From assembly GCF_041146795.1 (NCBI RefSeq), contig NC_135185.1, forward strand, positions 9,999,029 to 10,063,028: 64,000 nt of DNA, in the 5' to 3' direction. Made by a program: the position numbers and the translations under genes. The notes beneath the pieces are model-generated. The model was not told the origin of the DNA, did not search any database, and saw only the letters and a list, made by a program, of their open reading frames with translations. Of the stretch, positions 38,718 through 50,430 are shown in pieces (within the stretch, counting starts at the first letter, position 1; each line of letters starts with the position of its first letter). The DNA comes from Maylandia zebra. Lineage: Eukaryota; Chordata; Actinopteri; Cichliformes; Cichlidae.

Positions 38718-38760
38718 CACCTGGTTGTTATAGAGGTGCAGAACAGGTGAGGGCAGATCC
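38718..38760 (-). other. Possible 5' non-coding exon of the IRG gene
   Basis: On the - strand ...ctataacaaccag|gtgagaac is a strong splice donor about 440 bp upstream of the coding-exon acceptor. The exon start and promoter are not defined, and I saw no clear ISRE or GAS between here and the Harbinger element at 38832. Confidence 0.35.
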
Positions 38761-39057
38761 ACAGAGAGCGACCGATGAAAATGCTGCAAACTGAACCAAC
38801 CAGTTTGTTTTTACTCTTTTTTTAACTGCAGGGCCCTATTTCAGGAAGCCGGTTTAGTGCAAACTCTGAGTAAGTATACCCTGAGTTAACGAAAACTCTG
38901 GGTTTTCGGTTTCACAAAGCGAGTTTAGATTAATTCTGAGTGAGTTACTATGACGACACACTCCGTGAAGCTAACCTGCCCCCTAGCAGGTTAGCTTCAA
39001 CTAACCCTGACTGTCCCCGCCTCTTTGTCGGAAACCTGACTGTAGGAAGTGTCAGAC

Positions 39058-39830
39058 ATGGCGTGCCCCTTCCTTGAAGAGCCAGTAGATGTTGAAGCCC
39101 AAATTCTCCGCAGAGCTCTCCGCCGGGAGAGAGTGATTAGAGCGCGTTTGGACATTTTATCATTTCCTGATGATTTTCTGTGTGAACGTTACCGTTTTTC
39201 AGCACAATCTATAATTTCTTTGAATAACATCCTCAGGCCTAATATTGCTCATGTGACACATCGCGGACATTCTCTCAGTTCTGTACATATTATTTGTATT
39301 GCACTTCGTTTTTTGCAAACGGGAGCTTTCTGTATAATATTGGTGACGCTGAGCACGTTTCCAAGGCTACCGTCTGTCGGGCAGTCAGGAATGTTACAGT
39401 TGCACTGAAACGTCTCCTGCACTCGTTTGTGGTGTTCCCCGGTCATAGACCCACAAGATTTATCAAAGAGGGATTCCACAAAATTGCAGGTATCAGGATG
39501 AAGAAAACTTAATTCATTATATGGTGATACTTGAACTACTACTTAAATTTTACATTTATGTTCACGGTTCCCAGGCGTGATTGGCTGTATAGATGGCACT
39601 CACATTCCAATCATTGCTCCTTCAGTAAATGAAGGAGACTATGTGAACAGGAAGTCTTTCCACAGCATTAATGTACAGGTACATAGTTCCCTGTAGCATT
39701 TCAAACTAACAAATTATTTCATTATAGTAATGGATGCTAATTTGTGTTCTCTGCACTGTGAAGATCATATGTGATGCTGCCAACATTATGACAAATGTGG
39801 AAGCCAACTGCTCAGCCTCTGTGAGTGGTG
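39058..39830 (+). pseudogene. HARBI1-like transposase (nuclease), frameshifted and truncated
   Basis: The first exon reads from MACPFLEEPV through FLCERYRFS to LRFLQTGAF, then shifts frame near 39325 to LYNIGDAEHVSKATVCRAVR. After a short intron comes [10 protein letters not shown], with the first catalytic Asp of the DDE nuclease, and a third exon begins IICDAANIMTNV. The later catalytic residues are missing, because the sequence breaks off near 39830. Confidence 0.85.
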
Positions 39831-40218
39831 GTGGTGGAGGACCCCCACCTGTTTTTCGGGCCTCCGCTTTTTTTCTGTTGGCTATAACGGGTCACATTTG
39901 AGCATACAGACTAAGCAAATATGTACTTGTAATGTGCTCAGATAATTTCAATGTGCTTACAGAAAGAAAATTAATGTAGCCTCTAACTGCAATTGATTTA
40001 CATAGGACAAACAGACCAAGCACTATGGCTCATGATACAATTACACCTTACCTGTTTGGACTATATTTTTATATTTCATTTTTACTTGCTGCCAGGAACG
40101 TTTGGGGCCTGTTGGGTTGCACCTGCGCTCACATCACGTCACAAAATCAAATGTATAAAATAAAAAAAATAACGTGTAAAATGGGTGGAAATCCCTAGAT
40201 CAATGTTTAAATTAACAC

Positions 40219-40446
40219 TCACGCATTGACTCTGTCGGCTATGTTTTGCCATGCATGCTCCCTTTCTTTTGCAGCTGAGGCTGTGTTACTTTTTTTCTGC
40301 AAAATTTGCATGTTATCGGCATATGCTGCCATCAGAATTTCGGCCTCAAGCGATGTAAAATACATTGACCGCGCCTTCTTTCCCTCCGTCTCCATGGTGA
40401 CTCGCTTAATCTGTGCTCCACTAATCAGGGCTTTATGTATCCTCAT
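40219..40446 (-). pseudogene. Harbinger Myb/SANT-like DNA-binding protein, N-terminal fragment
   Basis: The frame contains RSMYFTSLEAEILMAAYADN and ends ...EREHAWQNIADRVNA, the pattern of the Myb-like trihelix domain carried by Harbinger elements (NAIF1-related). In these elements it binds the transposon ends and helps the nuclease enter the nucleus. Only the domain remains, and its downstream exons are not seen. Confidence 0.7.
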
Positions 40447-41259
40447 GCGCGCGTTTAACTTGGGGTTAAAGCAACTCCGCGTTGACTGAACTAATTGTTA
40501 TCAGCCTTTCTGAAACCGAATATTCCGAGTTGGACAGTTCGGGGTTACTCAACCCCGAGTATCGTTTTTCACTCTGAGTTTTCCAAACTGGCTTCCTGAA
40601 ATAGGGCCCAGGTGTTGTTGGAAACAGAGAGGAAGGCTGTGTGTTGATAACAGAGCTGCACCTGCAAGAGCAGCAAACATCATGGTTAATGAAGTGAACC
40701 ACAGACACTGTTTGGACAATTAGAGTCTAATACTTAAAATCCACGAGCACCGCCTACAGCAGAGCTCAGCCAATAAGATCACTGTGTTTGCTGCTGTGAT
40801 GGGCGATGAGTCAAAACCAAAGAATGTTCGTTTTGTTGTGTTTTAAGTTCGACTGGTTGTACCTGAGTTTGGGCGGAAGTTACACACACACACACACGAA
40901 GCACAGGCTGAGGAGTGGCAGCATTCTTACACTCATCAATCACCCAACAATGTAGACGTAGTTTTAATTCACTTGAAAGCCAGAAAACTAAAAAAAACAG
41001 TTTTATTTGTTGTTATCGATCGTCCATCTGGGCCTTAGAGTTTCTGATTGTCATACTTTTATCTCATTTAGTGCTCAGTTCTGATAAAAATATTAATTGT
41101 AGATGATTTTAACATCCAGATGTTGAAAATCAGTTACGGTAGCCTTTACATTTAGAATAATGGATTACACATGAGGACTCTGATCACAGTAGGTGTCTTT
41201 CTGAAAGTGCTGTAACAAAGTTTAAGGATCTGCTGTTAACAAAAGTCTCAAATGAGAAG

Positions 41260-41690
41260 TGGTCATGGGCCGGCTGAGTTATCTGGATTTTTCCATGGCG
41301 TCCCTGTGTTCCCGCCTCTGGGCGGAGCCCTCGTCACTACACCTGTTATACTCACCTGTGGGAGATCCAGGCCAATCTGCAGGCAGTATTTAAGACTAGA
41401 AGAGGAATCAATCTGTTTCACCGTCCCCAATTGCAGCTTCTCCATACCTCCATTAACCAACCTGTTCATCGAGCCCCCACTCCAAACATTCACTGCTGTG
41501 TCTTAGTTTTACTGTCACTGTTACACACTGAAGGAGGACGAGGTTCATCCAGGTGCACACTGAGGCTTATTGCTCTGAAACACAGCAAAACAGCAGTTCT
41601 GTGTTACTGACGGCTTTTGTTACCATAACTGTCCTGTGTTCCTTTTGTAAGGGATTACTTGGCCAGTCACTTATTTGTCAGAGTGACTGT
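41260..41690. other. Unidentified insert within the L2 LINE
   Basis: It sits between two collinear parts of the L2 element but does not read as LINE. It is locally GC-rich, with no gene recognised. Confidence 0.4.
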
Positions 41691-41854
41691 CTGCCACCTA
41701 CTGGTTACTGAGTTAAAGCAGATGACTCGTAAGCTGGAGAGGAAATGCCGTGTCACAAATTTAGAGGATCATCATTTAGCCTGGAGAAATAGTTTGTTGC
41801 TTTATAAGAAAGACCTCTACAAAGCCAGAACATCTCACTACAACCCTAAGAACT

Positions 41855-43300
41855 CTAATAAATATACAGTTGGGGTATTTGTTGATTTAAAAAAAGCTTT
41901 TGATACGTTACAACATTATATTTTGATTTCTAAATTGTATAATTATGGTGTGAGATGAGTGGCATTGAATTGGTTAAGGAGTTATTTAGAAAATAGGTCA
42001 CAATATGTACATTATCTCGGTAACACCTCTGAAATATTGAAGATTGTATGTTGCGTTCCTCGAGGTTCTGTTTTGGGACCTAAACTTTTTAATTTATATA
42101 TTAATGATATCTGTGACGTATCAAAAAGGTAAAATTCTATTTTATTTGCAGATGACACAAATTTTTATTGCTCTGGAGAGAATTTGAAAGATTTGGTTGA
42201 AATTATGACTTCTGAGATGTTAAGATTAAAAATATGGTTTGATGTAAATAAATTACCCTTGAATTTGACAAAAACGAAATTCATGATATTTGGCAGTCGT
42301 GTAAAGGAGGAAGAAGTTATTATGTCCATTGATGGAGAATTGATTGATAGAGTTACTGAATTTCGCTTTGTGGGTGTAATAGTAGATGAAAATTTTACGT
42401 GGAAATCACATATTGAGTATATTAGAAAGAAGATGGTTAAAAACATTTATATTTTGGGAAATGTTAGAGATTTATTAGACTATAAAACAATGCGCATTTT
42501 ATATTTTTCATTGTTTTTCTCATATTTTAGTTACTGTGTGGAAATTTGGGGGAATACATATGAGAATACTATAAAACCTCTAAACTTATTACAGAAGAAA
42601 GTGATACGAATGATTCATAATGTTAAATATAGAGAACATACAAATAAATTATTTATAAAATCAAAATTATTAAAATTAGGAGATTTAGTGAAACTACGGA
42701 CACTATTTATTATGTTTAAGGCTAAAAATAATATTTTGCCCTTTAAATTACAAAGAGTATTTTTAATGTGTTCAGGGGGAGAAGATAGCAGAAGGAAATT
42801 TTATTTTAAGCATCAGTTAGCTAGGACAACACAAAGATTAATGAGTACAACGGTTAGCGGTATATGACTGTGGAACTCTCTTCATTATAATTTAAAGAAT
42901 TGTATAAGTTTACATTGTTTTAAAAAGTGTTACATGCTTAAAATGATAACTCAATATGAATGAAATTGGAGTTCATTGAAAAAGGATCCTTTATAATTTT
43001 GTTTTGTTTTAATTTTATTTTTCTCCTTGTTACTATGTGGAGTGGTATATTCTGATTGTAAATTTGTTGTTTGGTTTGGGTTAGGACCGGAGATAAATGT
43101 TAATGTTAGTTTGTTCCCTGATTTTTGGTGCCCACTTGTAATATACGTTGGAATGTAGCTAGCGGGCAGGGTTTAATAAGAAGATTTTCTTCTTCCTGCT
43201 CCTTTTACCACATGGTTGTAGTGCTTTTTGATAGAAAGTGTGGTTGGTTTGTTTGATCTGTTGTACCAAGTGTGAAATAAATAAATAAATGAAAATGAAA
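41855..43300 (+). mobile_element. Second non-LTR retrotransposon (5'-truncated LINE) nested in L2
   Basis: The translation has VFVDLKKAFDTL, GSVLGPKLFNLYINDI and FADDT of a reverse transcriptase. After these comes a long intact frame (42184-42867) with the thumb region and a C-terminus containing FLMCSGGEDSRRKFYFKHQLARTTQ. The copy ends in an (AAAT)n tail near 43277-43295. In-frame stops near 41956 and 42129 disable it. Its coding region is markedly AT-richer than the L2 around it, which marks it as a different family. The clade was not fixed. Confidence 0.8.
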
Positions 43301-43388
43301 GGACAACCCCAGGTTCAGGTACAGGTTCAGCTCTGTAACCAGGCTGACAAACAGTCAGAGCTCTGTTGAGCCAACAGTCCCTTTAAAA

Positions 43389-43609
43389 CAGAGGTGGGGG
43401 AACTCCAGGCCTCAGGTCCCGAAGGTTTTAGATGTGTCCTTGATCCAACACAGCTGATTTAAATGGCTAAATTACCTCCTCAACATGTCTTAAAGTTCTC
43501 CAGAGGCCTGCTAATGAACTAATCATTTGATTCAGGTGTGCTGACCCAGGGCGTGTTATCTAAAACTTGCAGCACACCGGGCCCTGGTACCTGGAGTTCC
43601 CCACCCCTG
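43389..43609. mobile_element. hAT-like MITE nested in L2
   Basis: The ends CAGAGGTGGGGGAACTCCAGG (left) and CCTGGAGTTCCCCACCCCTG (right) are inverted copies. The L2 reading resumes directly after it (SNDFMNFFT). Flanking 8-mers ctttaaaa and ctttgact match only partly, so the target duplication is imperfect or eroded. Confidence 0.85.
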
Positions 43610-45934
43610 CTTTGACTAGTAATGATTTCATGAACTTCTTTACAAATAAAATGTAACCATTACTGAAATAAAAAAGCCAAATTTGATAACTGCTGATATT
43701 TTAGACTCTTTCTCTCTGATCTTTCTGAGTTAACTTCAATAATTACTTCCTCCAAACCATCAACGTGTCTTTTAGACCCCATTCCTACAAAACTGCTCAA
43801 TGAAGTCCTGCCATTAATTAATGCTTTAATCTTAAATATGATCAACCTATCTCTAATAATCAGCTATGTACCACAGGCCTTCAAGCTGGCTGTAGTTAAA
43901 CCTTTACTTAAAAAGCATCTCTAGACCCAGCAGTCTTAGCTAATTATAGGCCAATCTCCAACCTTCCTTTCATATCAAAAATCCTTGAAAGAGTAGTTGT
44001 CAAACAGCTAACAGATCATCTGCAGAGGAATGGCTTATTTGAAGAGTTTCAGTCAGGTTTCAGAGCTCATCACAGCACAGAAACAGCTTTAGTGAAGGTT
44101 ACAAATGATCTTCTTATGGCCTCTGACAGTGGACTCATCTCTGTGCTTGTCCTGCTAGACCTTAGCGCAGCGTTCGATACTGTTGACCATAATATCCTAT
44201 TAGAGCGATTAGAACATGCTGTGTAGGTGTTACAGGTACTGCACTGCAGTGGTTTGTATCATATCTATCTAATAGACTCCAATTTGTTCATGTAAATGGA
44301 GAGTCCTCTTCACACACTGAGGTTAATTATGGAGTTCCACAGGGTTCAGTGCTAGAACCAATTCTGTTTACATTATACATGCTTCCCTTAGGCAGCATCA
44401 TTAGAAGACATTTACACTGCTATGCAGATGACACCCAGCTCTATCTGTCCATGAAGCCAGATAACACACACCAATTAGTTAAACTGCAGGAATGTCTTAA
44501 AGACATAAAGACCTGGATGGCCGCTAACTTTCTGCTTCTTAATTCAGATAAAACTGAGGTTATTGTACTCGGCCCTGAAAAGCTTAGAAATATAGTGTCT
44601 AAGCAGATTCTTACTCTGGATGGCATTACCACAGTAACGCTGTGAGGAACCTTGGACTCATTTTTGACCAGGACATGTCCTTCAACGCACATATTAAACA
44701 AATATGTAAGACTGCTTTCTTCCATTTGCGCAACATCTCTAAAATTAGAAATATCCTGTCTCAGAGTGACGCTGAAAAACTAGTTCATGCATTTATTACT
44801 TCCAGGCTGGACGACTGTAATTCATTATTATCATGATGTCCTAAAAACTTACTGAAAAGCCTTCAGCTAATCCAAAATGCTGCAGCAAGAGTCCGGACAG
44901 GGGCTAGAAAGAGAGAGCAGATTTCTCCTGTATTGGCTTCCTGTTAAATCCAGAATTGAATTCAAAATCCTGCTCCTCACATACAAGGTCTTAAATAATC
45001 AGGCCCCATCTTATCTTAATGACCTTGTAGTACCATATCACCCTATTAGAGCACTTTGCTCTCGCTCTGTAGGCCTACTTGTTGTTCCTAGAGTATTTAA
45101 AAGTAGAATGGGAGGGAGAGCCTTCAGTTTTCAGGCCCCTCTTCTGTGGAACCAGCTTCCAGTTTGGATTCAGGAGACAGACACTATCTCTACTTTCAAG
45201 ATTAGGCTTCAAACTTTCCTTTTTGCTAAAGCATATAGGTAGGGCTGGACCAGGTGACCCTGAATCCTCCCTTAGTTATGCTGCAATAGGCGTAGGCTGC
45301 CGGGGATTCCCATGATGCATTGAGTCTTTCCTTTCCAGTCACCTTTCTCACTCACTATGTATTAACAGACCTCTCTGCATTGAATCATATCTGTTATTAA
45401 CCTCTGTCTCTCTTCCACAGCATGTCTTTATCCTGTCTTCCTTCTCTCACCCCAACTGGTCCCAGCAGATGGCCCCGCCCCTCCCTGAGCCTGGTTCTGC
45501 TGGAGGTTTCTTCCTGTTAAAAGGGAGTTTTTCCTTCCCACTGTCGCCAAAGTGCTTGCTCATAGGGGGTCATATGATTGTTGGGTTTTTCTCTGTACCT
45601 ATGAAGCGCCTTGACTTTTGTTGTGATTTGGCGCTATATAAATAAAATTGAATTGAATTAAACTCCAGTGCAGATTTTATATGCCCATTTTCAAAAAGCC
45701 AAGCTTTTTTGTTACGCCTTGGCACATGTGCAGTTAGATGGTCTGGCAAGAGAATCTCTTCTTTGGTGAAAGACTGAGCCACAGAATGTGACCTGCTTAG
45801 CTGTGCTGGAAACCTAATGGAGGATAAAGGCAAAGTAAACATTTCTGCATGTAATATACTCACACTTCTCTGATCAATGAAGTACATTTTATTAAAAAAA
45901 AATACACCATGCTGTACACATGTCCAATTAATAA

Positions 45935-46025
45935 ACACCCTCTAGCCCCATGGTAGCTAGGATAGGCTCTTGGAATCCTGAATTGGATAAGTGGAAGAGA
46001 ATGGATGGATGAATGGATGGGTAGA
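45935..46025 (+). repeat. LINE/SINE 3' tail with GATG repeats
   Basis: The text gataggctcttggaatcctg ... ggataagtggaagagaatgg followed by (GATG)n resembles the 3' end of RTE/Rex3-type fish elements. Only the tail is present. Confidence 0.5.
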
Positions 46026-46032
46026 TGAAAGG

Positions 46033-46640
46033 GGTGGGGAAAAAAAATCGATACTGTGTAGTATCGTGATATTTTGTTTGCTAATAATGTATCGATACAG
46101 GGACAGCAGAAATCGATATTTTGTTACAAAAAAAGTTTTTGTGGACTGACTTCAGAGCATGTTGATCCTTTTTCTGAGCAAGAACCCTGACATTCCTTCA
46201 CTGTCCAAATGTGTTTAACTTTTTTTTTGGCAGCAATAAACATGACAGTTTACTTATTTTAATTTAAGACATGTTTTATTTTAAGTTTAAAACTTTTTTA
46301 TTTAATGTAAAATTATATTTTGTTTTAATTTACTTTCAAATTCTTCAGTTGCTGAATGGGCTGCATAGTTTTCACAAATTGCATAGTTCAGAATAGCTAT
46401 AATTGTACCAGATGGTTGCATTCAGTTAAGTTGGACTAGACTGTAATACAAACCGTTCAGTTTGTCAACATTAAAACTGAGTGAAATGAGAGAAAGACTG
46501 AGTGCGAGACTTTGTTATTAGATAAAATGAATATTGATGAAGTTTACCTTTATGTACAGAATCTGAATATCGCAAAATATTTTTAAAAAATTGCAATAAT
46601 ATCGTATCGTGGGATGTATGGTGATTCCCACCTCTAGTAG
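46033..46640. mobile_element. MITE-like element with ATCGATA-rich ends
   Basis: The left end ggggtggggaaaaaaaatcg leads into gtatcgtgatattttg. The reverse complement of the right end (agaggtgggaatcaccatac) leads into a similar cacgatacgatatt text. The arms are imperfect and no target duplication is certain. The interior is AT-rich and non-coding. Confidence 0.5.
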
Positions 46641-47302
46641 ATGATGTAAGATAGTGAGATGGGTGGGTGGAGAAACTTAACAATCACATAAAAATATTTT
46701 CTTAAATTCACGGAGTACTTTTTGTTGCTTTAAAAAAAGTTTCATTAAATTATATACTGACAAAAATTATGCATTTTTATGTACATTAAGTACATTTTAT
46801 GCAACTGATGTGCTTTACTTTTACACAATGTTTGCAGATTAAGGTTACGGGACGTGAAATATTAAAGAAATCGCATGTTTCCACAATTAAACAAATTAAC
46901 TGTTGTGCACATTGTAGATGGGACCCATTGTGGGGGACTCCTGTGATGTGGAAGGCACATTCTCCATAACGTTAGCTGGTTAACCAGGGGCTATCTGACT
47001 GGAGAGGTTCACTGCATTTGGTCTTCCATGATGAAAAGGTGAAAAAATTTCTTCATCAGTTAGGGCTGTTCGATATAACGATATACAGTGGAGCAAAAAA
47101 GTATTTAGTCAGCCACCGATTGTGCAAGTTCCCCCACCTAAAATGATGACAGAGGTCAGTAATTTGCACCAGAGGTACACTTCAACTGTGAGAGACAGAA
47201 TGTGAAAAAAAAAATCCATGAATTCACATGGTAGGATTTGTAAAGAATTTATTCGTAAATCAGGGTGGAAAATAAGTATTTGGTCAATAACAAAAATACA
47301 AC

Positions 47303-48325
47303 TCAATACTTTGTAACATAACCTTTGTTGGCAATAACAGAGGTCAAACGTTTACTATAGGTCTTTACCAGGTTTGCACACACAGTAGCTGGTATTTTGA
47401 CCCATTCCTCCATGCAGATCTTCTCGAGAGCAGTGATGTTTTGGGGCTGTCGCCGAGCAACATGGACTTTCAACTCCCGCCACAGATTTTCTATGGGGTT
47501 GAGGTCTGGAGACTGGCTAGGCCACTCCAGGACTTTCAAATGCTTTTTACGGAGCCACTCCTTTGTTGCCCGGGCGGTGTGTTTTGGATCATTGTCATGT
47601 TGGAAGACCCAGCCTCGTTTCATCTTCAAAGTTCTCACTGATGGAAGGAGGTTTTGGCTCAAAATCTCACGATACATGGCCCCATTCATTCTGTCCTTAA
47701 CACGGATCAGTCGTCCTGTCCCCTTGGCAGAAAAACAGCCCCATAGCATGATGTTTCCACCCCCATGCTTCACAGTAGGTATGGTGTTCTTGGGATGCAA
47801 CTCAGTATTCTTCTTCCTCCAAACACGACGAGTTGAGTTTATACCAAAAAGTTCTACTTTGGTTTCATCTGACCACATGACATTCTCCCAATCCTCTGCT
47901 GTATCATCCATGTGCTCTCTGGCAAACTTCAGACGGGCCTGGACATGCACTGGCTTCAGCAGCGGAACACGTCTGGCACTGCGGGATTTGATTCCCTGCC
48001 GTTGTAGTGTGTTACTGATGGTGACCTTTGTTACTTTGGTCCCAGCTCTCTGCAGGTCATTCACCAGGTCCCCCCGTGTGGTTCTGGGATCTTTGCTCAC
48101 CGTTCTCATGATCATTTTGACCCCACGGGATGAGATCTTGCGTGGAGCCCCAGATCGAGGGAGATTATCAGTGGTCTTGTATGTCTTCCATTTTCTGATG
48201 ATTGCTCCCACAGTTGATTTTTTCACACCAAGCTGCTTGCCTATTGTAGATTCACTCTTCCCAGTCTGGTGCAGGTCTACAATACTTTTCCTGGTGTCCT
48301 TCGAAAGCTCTTTGGTCTTGGCCAT
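47303..48325 (-). CDS. Tc1-family transposase, intact frame (340 aa)
   Basis: This is a DD34E cut-and-paste transposase. It starts [10 protein letters not shown], with an N-terminal paired-like helix-turn-helix region (about residues 1-110, including [20 protein letters not shown] and a GRPR-like SGAPRKIS linker). The catalytic triad can be read as D153 (WSDETK), D244 ([10 protein letters not shown]) and E279 ([11 protein letters not shown]), with 34 residues between the last two. Length is normal for the family and there is no stop or frameshift. Nothing here shows expression, and the nested insertion in the right repeat could impair mobility. Confidence 0.95.
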   Translation of the reverse strand: MAKTKELSKDTRKSIVDLHQTGKSESTIGKQLGVKKSTVGAIIRKWKTYKTTDNLPRSGAPRKISSRGVKMIMRTVSKDPRTTRGDLVNDLQRAGTKVTKVTISNTLQRQGIKSRSARRVPLLKPVHVQARLKFAREHMDDTAEDWENVMWSDETKVELFGINSTRRVWRKKNTELHPKNTIPTVKHGGGNIMLWGCFSAKGTGRLIRVKDRMNGAMYREILSQNLLPSVRTLKMKRGWVFQHDNDPKHTARATKEWLRKKHLKVLEWPSQSPDLNPIENLWRELKVHVARRQPQNITALEKICMEEWVKIPATVCANLVKTYSKRLTSVIANKGYVTKY

Positions 48326-48500
48326 GGCGGAGTTTGGAGTCTGACTGTTTGAGGCTGTGGACAGGTGTCTTTTATACAGATGATGAGTTCAAACAGGTGC
48401 CATTCATACAGGTAACGAGTGGGGGACAGAAAAGCTTCTTACAGAAGACATTACAGGTCTGTGAGAGCCAGAGATTTTCCTTGTTTGAGGTGACCAAATA

Positions 48501-49767
48501 GGGGAGACCGGGGATAGTTGTAACATTTTTGACATTTCTGTCTGTAAATTGGAGCTCTTTTAAGGTAGTGGATTCAAAATGTAATGCAAAGTATTTACAT
48601 GTCTCGGCTATTAAATAGTGCAGCTATTTTCTCTGCAGCACAATTACCCATTGCATGGTATGGTCTCAAACACAAAGAGTGAAATGTTACAATTAACCCC
48701 ATAGTCTGGGTTAGTTGTAACATCCTGGGGTGAAATGTAACACAATGAAATAAGGGTACTAACAAAACATTAACATGTAATCTTTGTTTATTCAACACAT
48801 GAATGCACTTACATCCATTTATGTAGCTGTGTGTGTGTGTGACAGAATGCAGAAATCTAGCTTTTGAACATATTCCAACCCCCCCAAAAAAGACAAGTTA
48901 TGGAATTTTCTGCAACTGAATATTTCATTAATTTTGGTTGGTCTTCCTTGAGTTTGGCCTCATTGGCTCAGTGGGCATCGTAACCTACAACTCTTGCACC
49001 AATTTTGAACATAACAATGAAGCTGAAAAAATTTAGTTGTTCACCAGCATCGCAATTCCATTACTTTTTATCATGGCTTACCTTGGTGTGGTTTGCAAAG
49101 TGCTTCATAAAGATGAGGAAATCTGTTTCTTGCACCCATCCTGATTTATTTCCACTGCCAGTACTTCCTACTGGTCCATCTCTGACACAGTGGTCTGCAT
49201 AATGTATGTGTGGGAACACAAACAGTGGAGGAATTGTGTTGCCAATGGCATTAACCGCATATACAAATGCGACCAGTGAACCTCTCTCTGCTGATGTCGT
49301 TGCCCCAACTTGTTTAATATAAGTTAAAGTAATAGTGTGGTAAGTTGTAACATCTGCATTATTGTTACAACTGACCCAGACTGTTGCTGTTACAACTGAC
49401 CCAGGCTCCTATAGCCATGAACTAGCTAACATTACAGCCAACGGCTAAAACATTAGCACTAAAGACCTACACAGAATATATCCCCATAGACATACAAATA
49501 ACAATTTAGGTTTGATGAGTTTAACTGCAAAGCAGATAATGCTATTACAAATTGAAATAAAGTAGAAAAACTTATTTTTTGGCATACAAATTACTTTTTT
49601 TCATGTTAAATTGTCTGTGTTTGACAAAATGTGCTGATTTTCCACATGTGATAGCAGAACTGAGTTGGGCATGCACAGGATGAGTCACATCATTTGAAAC
49701 TTAGCCCTGATTGGAGAAATTGGAAGTGTTACAACTGACCCACGTTACAACTATCCCTGGTCTCCCC
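48501..49767. mobile_element. 1267-bp non-autonomous TA-target element nested in the Tc1
   Basis: The ends GGGGAGACCGGGGATAGTTG and inverted GGGGAGACCAGGGATAGTTG differ at one base. TA flanks both sides (48499-48500 and 49768-49769), and deleting the insert restores the expected Tc1 text (gaccaaatacttattttcc). Words of the form GTTACAACTGACCCA recur near the right side and their complements near the left, resembling subterminal binding sites. No coding frame is present. The family was not recognised. Confidence 0.9.
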
Positions 49768-50430
49768 TACTTATTTTCCACCCTGATTTACGAATACATT
49801 CTTTACAAATCCTATCATGTGAATTCATGGATTTTTTTTTTCACATTCTGTCTCTCACAGTTGAAGTGTACCTCTGGTGCAAATTACTGACCTCTGTCAT
49901 CATTTTAAGTGGGGGAACTTGCACAATCGGTGGCTGACTAAATACTTTTTTGCCCCACTGTATATCGGATGATGATATAAAAACGTCTATCGTTTCATTT
50001 TACGCTATCGTTTGTTTCGTGGTGTCGCAAAATAAACTGTTTACGGCAATATTTTTATGGTTTTGTTGGTCACTGTTGTGGCTATATTCATTTCTTAAAG
50101 TTCTCTCTTTCTCTTATATTTAATATAACCACACTACTGACGGACAAGCGCCTGTTTTTATGCGTTGAGGTTAGCAACAACGACGGTAACACCATTGCGT
50201 GTCTGCTTATGTTCCACATAAACCTTTCACAATAAAGCTCAATATCCTGTTAAGACTTTTCAAAATAAACTGAATCACGTGAAAGAGCAGATTATTTACG
50301 GATGAGAAGCAAAACAAGAGCCGCCAGGTGCTAAAAAATACAGGCTTTTCCCCGCAGCACGACGTGTAATAAACACTCAAAGAAAACGGCGGCCGTTACA
50401 ACTTATGTCTAAAAATTCACGCATTAGTTA

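Larger units (their letters stand above)
38832..40608 (+). mobile_element. PIF/Harbinger DNA transposon, degraded
   Basis: Inverted ends GGCCCTATTTCAGGAAGCC and the matching GGCTTCCTGAAATAGGGCC are flanked by a 3-bp CAG duplication (38829-38831 and 40609-40611), the length usual for Harbinger. It carries both halves of the standard two-gene system: a HARBI1-like nuclease on the + strand and a Myb/SANT-like DNA-binding protein on the - strand. Both look inactive or truncated. Confidence 0.92.
40985..45655 (+). mobile_element. L2-type (Maui-like) LINE, interrupted by other elements
   Basis: Parts in order: endonuclease remnant (DRPSGP ... VDDFNIQ, 40995-41120); linker with KRKLERKCR-type text (41700-41850); a short piece at 43303-43388 (FSSVTRLTNSQSSVEP); and the reverse transcriptase to the C-terminus (43610-45240). 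The reverse transcriptase includes [37 protein letters not shown] and YADDTQLYL. The 3' tail runs through ggcgctatataaataaaatt and (TGAAT)n near 45655. Stops and frameshifts show it is inactive. Unrelated sequence fills about 41260-41690. Another LINE fills 41855-43300 and a MITE 43389-43609. Confidence 0.85.
47086..49960 (-). mobile_element. Tc1-like transposon with ~200-bp inverted repeats
   Basis: Terminal CAGTGGAGCAAAAAAGTATT and its inverted partner at the right end (GTGGGGC variant) are flanked by TA on both sides (47084-47085 and 49961-49962). The inverted repeats run inward about 200 bp, with further direct-repeat sites (ataagtatttggtca). The transposase frame is intact. A second element (48501-49767) sits inside the inner part of the right repeat, which makes the copy 2.9 kb instead of about 1.6 kb. 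Confidence 0.95.

Noticed and set aside
47397..48344. 315-residue frame on the + strand
   Set aside because: It is the antisense shadow of the intact Tc1 transposase.
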